64,000 bases of DNA from Leptoclinus maculatus (Eukaryota > Chordata > Actinopteri > Perciformes > Stichaeidae), in the NCBI GenBank assembly GCA_032191485.1, contig JAVDOI010000009.1:21200843-21264842 (forward strand). Reading direction: 5' to 3'. The translations under genes were made by a program, and so were the position numbers. The first letter of the stretch is position 1. Each line of letters starts with the position of its first letter. Positions 47,303 through 58,154 of this stretch are shown here, piece after piece. The notes beneath the pieces were generated by a model. That model did no database searches. It was not told the DNA's origin and saw only the letters and a program-made list of their open reading frames with translations.

Positions 47303-49620
47303 TGATGATTCCAGACCCCGCCCCCACCCCCCCTGGCTCCGCCCCTTTCTGTGACAACTTCTTCGCCCTCAGCACAGCACCCGCAGGACGCCACCTCCCA
47401 GAGACCTGTCGCACATTGATGTGTTTGCGTGCATGTGTGGCCTCGCCAGCTTCACACAGACACAAACCTTTAGCTCTAACTAGCCATCTTTAATGGAAGA
47501 CTTCTTTAAAAAAAAAAAAAATAATGTTGTTTTTTTTAATCTTATCTTTTTATCCTTATTTTTCTATCATGGAGAACCCAAACTTTGTGCTCCAGTCAGC
47601 GACCTTTAACTTTTGACTGTGATGGAAGCATATCGAAGGAACTTTACGAACAGTCAGTGATAGACAACAGGGCACCGCTGTGATGCTTTTCTTTCTGTTA
47701 AAGGGCAGTGAGATCACCACCATCACCTCTTTTTATTCTCTTTTTTTATTTGTCTTCGGTTTGTTTCAAACTAAAAAACACACTTGTTACATTTCATTTC
47801 AGTGTTCAATTACAAATATCCCCAAAGACATTCAGTGCAGAGAGTGTTGTAGGAACAGTATTCTGTCAGCAGGTCTGTTGCATATACCAACTGTGTGTTG
47901 AAGGGATTGCAGCCATGCAGCTGCTATTTCAGGTAAAAGGATGTGAAGTCCCAAACTGACATGTGGAAAAGACTTTGCATGTATCAACGTTATGTGTCGC
48001 CCAATGTATTGATTGGATGACGAGAATTTGGGGAATATGAAAGACGATCATTATTCATTATCAAGCAATCATTTCAAAATATTGCAAATGTGGAAGCGTG
48101 AAAAGTATCATTGATTCTTGCACTTGCTGTCTGAACCTGATCGAATAGCTTTCAATTATAAGATTAGGAAACAGAAATATGTTCAGCCTGTTGGTTCTTC
48201 ATCTTCACACTAGGATTGATGCACTTTAACGAAACTTTTAACACAATTTAGTGTTTTGTTTTATCTCAAATTTCACTTCAGATTTTACACAGTAGATGTT
48301 ATGACTGTGGACGTGACCAACACCTCCGATGTATTGGTCATGTTTGACAAGCGCGTGCGAAGAGGTTACCGACCTTTTTAGGTATTATATTTATTAGAGG
48401 ACAAGTGCTGGTCGAACTGTGTTATAAGACGATTTTAGAAAGGATGGAACAACGCGATGCTTTTCTAACATCCCGCATTTGAAGGCGTGTTATTTTATTG
48501 TCGCTTGTCATTGTCCAGCTGAGTGACGAACGACACAATAGTTCATGGGCTGTAATGGTGCCAGGTGTCCTAATGTTTTACGTTGAGTTATTTAAGTCAC
48601 ATGCAGGAAGGGATGACATTTTATCAAACACTTGAGTCATGTAACTGCAGTTGTTCCACGAGACTTTAAACCTGCTGTCAGACTGAGTGGTTCACTGTTT
48701 CATGTTCTATACTACTTTGGATTTATCGTCCCTTCTAGCTTGTCATGCTCAGTGAATATGATTAATGTGTTTTTATTTTTCTCATTGTATGTGTTTCACA
48801 TAGGATGGACACACTGACAACAAAACAATTGTTAAAGCACCTTAAGATATATTTTGTTTTATCATTCACCGTCCTTCACGTCACCCTGTCGTCCACGATT
48901 TCAGTTGGTGTGAGGACACTGTGTGTGTGTGTGTGTGTGTGTGTGTGAGTGTCTGTGGTGTTTTTGTAAGCTTTTTGTATGAGAGCTGTAAAATGGCCAA
49001 CATCCACTTGCTTTATAAAGTCAGCTTTTTCTCACCCACCATCATATTTGGTTTCCTCTCCTTCTTTCTTCACATTCTTCATCAGTGGTGCTAATTTCCA
49101 CATTTTCAAAGTTATTATTGTAGCCAGGCATGTAGGCCTTTCCCCCCCCCCCCCCCCCCCCCTCCAGTTCTTCGTTGTTTTAAAAGCCAGTGACATATTT
49201 AAACTCTGTTGTTAGTGAGTAGAGTTGGTGATCGCTGCCTTACATCCAACTCACTAATTTACTAGCCATGTATATGTAAAACCTCTTCTGTGATGCAGAA
49301 ACTTTAATTTATGCATATATAGTGTAGAAAACATCAGGAGCGTGTGCACAGAATGATCACAAACTACAGTGTTGACACTTCCAGTAATCCTCTGGTCTGC
49401 CTTTGATACAACAGTAAGAACAGATTTGGATTGAAGACATGAATTTGACTCCTGCTATGTTTATATACATGTAATGAAAATGTTAATCTTATATGTTATT
49501 GGTGTTAATATCAAATTCGATGCACACTCTTGGACCTACGTATTTCTACAATATCTTAGCATTTGTTGGATGATTTTATGGGGCTGTATTGCTAATAAAA
49601 TCCAGCTGGTAGATGAAATA
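47303..49620 (+). other. sorbs2: sorbs2 3'UTR
   Basis: About 2.3 kb from the stop codon to a canonical AATAAA. AT-rich, with T and A runs near 47508-47540, a TG run (48921-48947) and a C run (49142-49162). No open frame of note. The end is set by the first good AATAAA and could be elsewhere. Confidence 0.6.
49594..49599 (+). terminator. sorbs2: Poly(A) signal AATAAA, probable sorbs2 3' end
   Basis: Canonical hexamer on the coding strand 2.3 kb after the stop. Cleavage would fall near 49615-49625. Confidence 0.5.
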
Positions 49621-51235
49621 TTTCCAATTATTTCGTCCTTTCAGCTTAACAGGAAGACAACTCCAATTGTAAAATCTCATCTGTGGTGTTTAAAGGTACG
49701 ATTCAGAGATTTCAACCCCTTTCCTACTATTTTATTTTAAGCACGGGGGTGACACGTTCTACACGTTCAAGTTCTCTCACAGTTCCACACATGGACTGTT
49801 GGTGGCAGTGGTGTGCAATTAGAGAAAAACTGTGATTACCTTGAAAACTCTAAAGGGATCTAAATCCTTGTTATTACTGACCACCAGTGGACCAAAATCA
49901 ACCATTCATTGGACCGTCTCTCAGTGCTTTAGGACTCCCCTACTCTGTCTTGTAGCTCCCGTTCTGAAACAGATCATGTTAGTAATAGAGGGCGAGTCGT
50001 TTTCTCAACGGCTTGGCACTGCAGTTTTTAGCAATATTATTCAATCAAGAGTAAATAGTGTTTCAGCTGTGGGTTGAGACAGGATGGGGCTCACTGATAT
50101 GGATGTCCATAGCAGAGAGAAACAATTCATATCAGGCTTTGACAGCACAGACAATACTTAATATACTTAATAGGATCAATTAATTTATCGTCTTATCTTT
50201 GTCTTCTATATATGCTCACCTGCTTTTGTTGCAGTTGAGAATTAGTCGCAGAGAGAATAAGTGTAAAAACTCTAGCATGTCTGCAAAGAAAGAGAGAGAG
50301 AATGTTTGAGTATGCTTCACCATCAACTTCCCTTATTAGTCAAGGAGTTACGTCACCATGGTAACTGCAGAAACAAACCATGAATCTGGTCCACTTCAAA
50401 ATACACGCATAGAATGACGCTTTACGCAGCTGATGGATTTTGTGGTGTGATTCTTAACTTGCACAACTGTTTTAACTGGCGCTTTGATTCAGTTACATGA
50501 TGGGAAAACTCCTATCGGTGTTGATACAGCCTCACTCACACTTCGTTGACAATTTGGCAACGAGGAAAGATATCCTCAGCTGGCAGGAATAAAACTCTGT
50601 GAACATAAACAAAGAGCACAGAAAATAAGGTTTTTGTAGACTCGAGGAAATCTTTTGAGAGATGAAAAATAACTCGTTTTAAAGGTCAACACAAAGAGTG
50701 TTGAAACTGGATTGTTGACAAGCTCAGGGGTGAGAGTCCTGGGTCCCATCCAGATCAATAGTGGCTGGAATGTGCCTGTGGGACCTCCAGGGCCTCACAG
50801 TGGAGCTGCGCCTCCAGACCAAATAAGGACAGGAGCAGCAAGACTCGTCAACCAGAGAGAGAGAGAGAGAGAGGAGGCCAGCCAGACTGTGAGCATGGTT
50901 TACATCCTCACTCTGTCTGCAAGTGTCCATGTAGGTACTCGCAGACCGTGAGCTAAAACTGGATTTATTTAGGACGACTGAAGCCTGTGTGGCACCTCAT
51001 TTATCAGGCAAAAATACTGCTTTCTATTTTGAGAGAGAAGTAGTAACAGAGAGAAGAAGAAATAAGAAAAAAGTGCTCAACAGATACAAGAAGACCGTCA
51101 AGCAAGTGCTGGTAGAACAGTTCCCCCTAAAATCTGACCAATTACTTCACTTCTGGGGTGGGGTCTGTCCATTCTCCTCCCCCTGCACCCACCCACATGG
51201 GTCAAAATCTGCATCACTTTGATACCCCTCTGCTC
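49621..51235. other. sorbs2-pdlim3 intergenic region
   Basis: About 1.7 kb. No gene. Contains a short (GA)n run near 50857-50872 and a GGAATG (M-CAT-type, muscle) motif at 50767-50772. Too short for a large regulatory domain, so pdlim3 may share elements within sorbs2. Confidence 0.6.
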
Positions 51236-51313
51236 TTTAAATTTCCCCCCAGCTGCGTTGCAGTTTACTGTCAGTGCTGCTGTTCTCCGACAGCGGGGAG
51301 ACATTAAAGGGTC
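51229..51313 (+). promoter_or_regulatory. pdlim3: pdlim3 core promoter and 5'UTR candidate
   Basis: TATA-like CTTTAAAT at 51235-51242 and an E-box CAGCTG at 51250-51255, about 75 and 60 bases before the ATG. This would place transcription start near 51268 and give a 5'UTR of about 45 bases. The ATG has G at -3. Motif reading only. Confidence 0.4.
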
Positions 51314-51406
51314 ATGACACTCAAAGTCGTGTTGGACGGTCCGGCCCCCTGGGGGTTTCGCCTGACGGGAGGAAAGGACTTCAACCAGCCCCTGACCATC
51401 TCCAGG
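51314..51406 (+). CDS. pdlim3: pdlim3 coding exon 1 (residues 1-31)
   Basis: Starts MTLKVVLDGPAPWGFRLTGG; donor GTGAGT. First strands of the PDZ domain, comparable to mammalian VILPGPAPWGFRLSGG. Phase 0 out. Confidence 0.97.
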
Positions 51407-54400
51407 GTGAGTGAGAGATAGGAGGTCTCCATTAATAATCCTTGTAATAACTTGATAAATAGAAAGAACCTTTCCACAGCTTTTACCAGTCTTCGCTGTT
51501 GGTTGATCATTTGATTATCAAGGATTTGACAATGTTTCTACTGTCAGCAGCCAAGTGTCTACAATGTGAATTGTGCTTTAATTAATCCTTTGGTGGTTCA
51601 GGAGTCAGTGTTGCCATTAGCTTCAACATTGTGTGTCCAGGAGGGTTCGTTCTAGAAAGAGTGCGTCTGGTCTGGTATGGGGCTTGCACCTGTGCCACAG
51701 TAAATGCAAGAGGCTTAGATACAAATAGCAGCTTACATTGTACTCTGACATGTGCACACACACACACACACTCAAATGTCTCATCGAGTGGATTTCAGAC
51801 TGGAGTATAAAGGAGCGCAGTGTGCTCATCGATTCTATCAAGAAAACTGGTGAAAAACATGGAAGAAAAAGAAAGGTAGAGTCCTCCAGATGTAGAACAT
51901 CTTTATTTGTTTAAATCCTCCACGCAGTCGTGAGCTGAGTCAATCTATAGAAGAATGAGTTTGTTAGAGAAGATGAGCAGAGTGTCACATATGCATCACT
52001 ATATATGTCGAGTGTGACGGTATGCAGCTGTTCAAGAGCTTGTAAACAGCCAGTCAGCTTGAGGTCGACACGCAGCATCACGCAGTTCGTCATTGTTGTA
52101 GACTGACGGCACAGGCAGAGCTGGGAGATGACAGATTACATGTGTAAAACTAAACGGGGCTGTGATTCACGACAGAAAACCTCATAGTGACCAAGTTACA
52201 GACACTTTGGATGCTCAAATGATCTATCACAATGATACAGATGCGTCCTGGCTGTCGATTTCAGATGGAAATTTGCTTCGTCTGTTGACGAAATGATGAT
52301 TTCCTGAAACTAATGTGGTATTTCCTGTTTAAACAAATTACCACCAAGTAACTGAATCACATGAAGAAAAAAAAAACAGAAGGTAACTGATGAAAACGTA
52401 TCGCATTGAAAGGAGTAGTTTAGTTTAGTTTGCCTTTTCTTGGTGAGAGTTATATACGCGAGTTATACCGCTTTGATGTACGAGGGGGAAACATGTAGAC
52501 GGTTAGCCTAGCTTAGCACAAAGACTGTCAGCAAAAGGGAGACCGCTTGTTCTGTCCAAAGGCAACAAATCAGCGCCTTTTAAAGCTCACTAATTCACAC
52601 TAATTAATTGAAGAAAAGACAAAGGAAGGGGGAAAATTAATAATTAGAGAAAAACAAAAAAAGTCAAAAGAAATATATGAACAGTGGTGTGTTAATCAGC
52701 AGTCAGACTTTGAGTGCTGTATCCCCGATGTCACACAGGATCAGATGTGAGGAGACCGGGTAATCCCGCTCTGTTGGGGTTATGCGTGTCTATATTTAGG
52801 GGAAGACCTCAGGAACTAGTGACCAAAAGCATATGTCTCCAAACCACTGTCCAATAACCCCACAGCTGTTGTGTTAGTGGACACTGTGATGAAAGGGATG
52901 GACGAGGAAGGAGAGGATTCTGGGAGGGTAAACGATATGTGAGGAGTAACACAAGAAGCCATGTGTGAAAATGCACTTGTAAGGGAGAGATAACAGTAAA
53001 GACAAAAAAAGTGAAAAGCTCTGATATACCTGACTAAACATCTCACCAATACAGTGGCTGAACTCTCAGGCTTTATTTAAACACAGATGTCTCCCTTCAC
53101 TGCCTTTTTTGGTCAGGAACATCCTCCTCTTTATGAGCGGCCGGTGTTCCCAGCCGGTCGAAGAAAGTAAACACAAGCGATAATCATCTTTTCCCTCAGC
53201 AGACAGCGGCCTTAAAGGGGCACGGTGCCGAATTTAATCATTTACACATCATTTTATTGTTATATTTCATGTCATGAGCCTGTGGAAACAGTTTTGTATA
53301 TACGGTCTTCTGTGGCTCAGAAGGAGCGAGTCTTTTTCTAATCTGTCTCTTGCAAGTTTCCCAACTTTGAAGTTGTATTAACTTTTTAACTCTAACTTTT
53401 ATTTTTTATTTTTTTTTTTTTTTGCCAGTTGGGGGCAGCGCTACAAGCTCTAAACACAGTGTTAGAAAATGGTTGCCTATGAACACATCCAGCAAATACA
53501 GAGAAACGTTACCATTCATTTGGACTCTGGGAATGTCAGTCCGATCTCCTTTTAGCTTTGCTTTAGTCTCCACCAACTCCTGAGGGAAATATCTGGCTCT
53601 TTAGCAGCTAAATGCTCCGCTATGTTCAGCAGCTAGTCGCTAACACTGTTTGGCTGCAGAGTCAAGTGATAAGAGTTCTTCATTAGTTTGTCACTAACAG
53701 TGATCCCTTTTTACTTTACAGTCATTTGATCCATTGTTGAAATATTGATGAATGCAGCTTTAAATACAGTACTAGCTTGAATACTGTATGTAGTAGTTTC
53801 CCTAGTGCTGTTCGATAGCTTATTATTGAAACTGGATTCTCTTTTTCCTTTTTGAATCCCTCACTTCATTCCTTCTTTGCATGTTTTACTTAAACTACAT
53901 ATACCTACATTTCTATATTGTACTTAAGTAACAGTACAGAATTGGGTTTTATCTTGTTTCTTTGGGATTTTCATGCGAGCAGATCAGTTGAAGAAGGAAG
54001 GACAGATGGGAAGAAAAGGAAATAAAAGGCAGCGGAGACAAAAGAAGAAAAAGAAAAGAGACAGAAAGAAAAAAGGAAAAGATGGCAGACAAATGTTTGA
54101 CGTGACAACTGCGTGTAAACGAAAGAATCCAATAAAAAGCATAGTTGTCCACAGATTCACGTCCAAGCAGTTAAACATGTAGTAAGACAGCAGCCCTTCA
54201 ACAAATGCTCCACTGTAAATCACTGCTCCCTCTTTGGCAGCATGAGCCATCCCCTCAGCACTTTCATCCACAGTTATTTATAGGCAGATGACCTAATTCA
54301 AGTTTCAATGCAACATCCCAGTGTAGCTATGTCCCGTAATGCAATATGGCTGAGCATAGGTCATGGCCTGTATAGTGTAAGTGCGGGAATGTTCAGTTGG

Positions 54401-57400
54401 GTTTGAAGTTGCCTCCTTAGGTATTTTTCTGCGACCCTGGTTGCTCTCCGGGAGTTCTTATTAATCTTGATCACTTCCTGGCCAGCGGAATACATATTCC
54501 ATCTGGATGCTGTCACTTAGTAGGAAGCAGCGCATGTTTACTTTATCTCCATGACAAGGGACGGGCAGTTTACACGCATGCATACCGACCAGCTGGATCT
54601 GCATCTCAGAGAGCAACTAGTGTTTGGCAGAGTGCATGTGGTGGAAAGAAATGTCAGATTTAGGTCATGAACGGCCTGAATCCTTTCTGTTATGAGTTAG
54701 ACTGAATAGATGGTTCTTCTTAGTGGAGTCTGTGTTTTGTATTTCGAAGGAGTATTTAGGCCAGGTGAGGCTCTCTGATCCCAGCAGGGGAACATGAACA
54801 AGGGGCCTTGTTGAGTTGTGCATTAAGAGATGAAGTGCCAGTGATGGAGAACAGACCATAGCAATGCTGCCCCACCCGTACATACAGGACGGTTTGAATG
54901 GGATTTATAGAGGCAGATTAATTCTAATGTCAGTAAGAACAGTCCAACCTCTTATTAATTCACATACCCGTAATATGGAAGGGTTAATGAATTGAAAAAA
55001 AGAATGGAAGAAGAACTTAACAATAGGGTTTTTCCAGAGCCAAAATAAAAATAGAAATTATTTATTTTTTATTTCATTTATTTCTGTTATATATTCTTTT
55101 CTTCTACCCACTTCCAGATCACCCCCGGCAGTAAGGCGGCCGTAGTCAACTTGTGTGCCGGTGACGTCATCCTGGCCATCGAGGGATTCCCAGCCACAGA
55201 CATGCTGCACAGCGAAGCCCAGAACAAGATAAAAGAGTCGACCCATCAGCTCAGTCTTACTGTTGAAAGGTTTATATGCAGCAACAAAAAGCATGCACAC
55301 AAAACAGGTGGTGGACACAGTAGAGGCAACACCTGCTCAGAATAATGGAATGTAATACATTAGCCTTGCAATATCTGTTTTAAAAATTCCGTAGTACATG
55401 CTGATACTGTGCAGCAGTGGTTCCCAACCTTTTTGGCTCGTAAACGAAGGTTACAAAACTGTAACCCCAGTTTCTATTCGCACAGGCCGAGCCCTCTACT
55501 GGACTTTATGGGCTATACTCTCCTCCAAGCAGGAGCATGTGTCTGGAGCTCCCCCTCCTGTGCCTGTGTCTGCCTGTGCTTATAGAACTAGAGTTACAGT
55601 ATCGTGACCCTCGCTCTAACTCACACAGGCTCTCTACTGGACTCTATGGGTACAGTTGGTGTACCCATAGAGTACCCATAGTTTGGAGGTGTGATGAGTC
55701 AACATTGTCCAGTAATGAAAGTCAGAGAAAAATAAGCATAATTCTATATGCCTGTTAATCATCTCACGACCCGTCAGATGTTTAAAGCTCGGTTTTGATA
55801 TTTTCTAGGTTGGGATTATAGACAACTCACTCACACACACTCACAGACTCAAAAACAAAGTAAGTCAACATTAGTAATGTTGTGGTGACCTTCTGACCAG
55901 AATCTGTTTTTATAATTTCCAGGAATGAATCGAGAATGTGGTCACCGCGTGTTGTGGAGGACGGCATAGCTCACCCATATAAAATTAACTTAGAAGCAGA
56001 ACAGCAGGTTTGCAAGAGAGTTGGAGAAATAACCTCACATTTATTAAAGATTATATTGATTCACATCATCATCCCATAGTTGTCCCAATAATGGCCTTGC
56101 TTCCTTCTCCTCCCTACAGGAATACAAACCTATTGGCACGGGTCACAACCGGAAAGCTCAGCCGTTTGTTGCGGCAGCGAACATCGATGACACGCATCAG
56201 GTGGTCAGTTCGGCCTACAACACCCCGATAGGCCTCTACTCCTCAGGCAACATCCAGGACGCCATGGAGGGCCAGATCCGAGGCCTGGCTCTCCCCAAGC
56301 CTGAGAGGTGATGGTTCTCACTCGATCTGCAGCTTGAACATGGCAGTCAGGCTCTTTCAAAGCCCTGCATTAATATCTTAAAAAGGCAAAACAGTCATTT
56401 TGACATATATGTGAGAGAGTCAGTCGGCTCTAATGTCCTAATGAATAACATTGATATCATATCCATCCAGTGAGGAACTTTCACTGGTATGGTGTTTCCC
56501 CTGAGTTTTACGATAAGCTGAAAACTAGCAAACAAACCTATGAACATTTGTCATCAAGCTAACTGCTAACATTCCCTATGTGTTAAATATAAGCATTTTA
56601 GCATGCTACAGTAGGTCAGTCAGCCTTAGGGGCCGCAACAAATTGTTGATGTTTATAAAATAAAGAGGAAAAAAGAGTTTCACGTTGCTTGTTTTATCTG
56701 ACTGAAAGTTTCATTGATATAAAACAAAGACCAGCAGTGAATCCTCACATTTTTGAAGCTGCGAACAACAAATCATTGGAATTTTTGCTTAATTAAAGTC
56801 TCAAATAAATAATAGTTTGTTTGAAAAAATAGTCATCTTACTTTTCAGCCTAACTACTAATTAAATGAGGTTACACTGGAAACGCATATTTTTTTATGAA
56901 ATAACGTAAACTCAAGGTTAGCTTTTTGTTGATAAAAGATAATATTTTTTTAACAGCACTAACTAATTAATTGTCTAATTGTTTCAACATAAATAGATTT
57001 TCCTCTGGCGCCACTGTTAGCCCCCCCCCCCAAAGATCTAATAATAGCAATAAATGTCCATTTTCAACCATCAATGTTCTGTTTATGGTTTGTAATGATA
57101 ATTACAGCCTGCAGGGCTACTAACACAGCAATACAATCAGCTGAGTAGTTTAATATGTCCACTATGTTAACCTTCAGGCTGCCCCTCATGTGGATTTCAT
57201 TAGGCTACCTGATATACGGTGTATCACACTGTGAGAACACATTACCAATCTGTCCATGGCTCGACTACAAATTCTGAATAAAGTCATGTCAGCCAATACA
57301 ATACAGACTCACTCTACATCACCCTGATGTCATTCTAATGCATTTACAACCTATAACCAGCCAACTAGAGATCATTATTATTTAATAGCACACAATGAGA

Positions 57401-58061
57401 AAAAATAAATTGCAATATGTCTGAAAAAGAGCATGCTGTTAAACTACGCTAAAACATTTCATTCATCATTCATTTAGCATCTAAACCTTTTTTCTCCTTT
57501 TAAGTTTGACTCACCGTGTTGTAGCTCTGTAATCTCCAGCTGCTTGTTCTCACCTGATGCAGTTAAGATTGCAATGCATCATTTCTGCCACTAGCATGAA
57601 TCCCTCTTAATAAAACTGACTCAGGGCGGTCTGGGGAAAAGACGTTGAATTTGTCACTGTCGTATCATATTGCAACCTTTAGACCAAAGCAGTGCTGTGT
57701 CATAGATGGTAGCAGTGGTGGAAGTATACGTAATATTGATGACAAAATATTTTAATAATGTATAATAACAACAATAACTAAACATTGTCAACAACTAAAA
57801 ACAGAACCATGTCCAGTGAAACCATGCATCTCCAAGTTTGGTGATTTTAAATTTTTAATGTTTCTGATTAACTTATGAAAATGTTAATCAGAGAAAATGT
57901 TCCTACTTCTTAAGCTAAATAAACTATAACACAATAAAGAAAAAGCCTTTTTTTAATTGCAGTGGAGTATTTTCACAGAGTGGTAGTGCTTTTACTTAAG
58001 TAAAGGATCGGAATACTTTCACAATTGAATGGTTGAGTGTGCATCCTGACCAGGTATTGTA

Positions 58062-58154
<93 letters not shown>

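Larger units (their letters stand above)
51407..55117 (+). other. pdlim3 intron 1 with teleost repeat remnants
   Basis: 3.7 kb. 52430-52650 and about 53200-53760 resemble dispersed teleost repeats (see separate entries). Elsewhere AT-rich with an A/G-rich tract at 53985-54080. No exon found. Confidence 0.65.
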
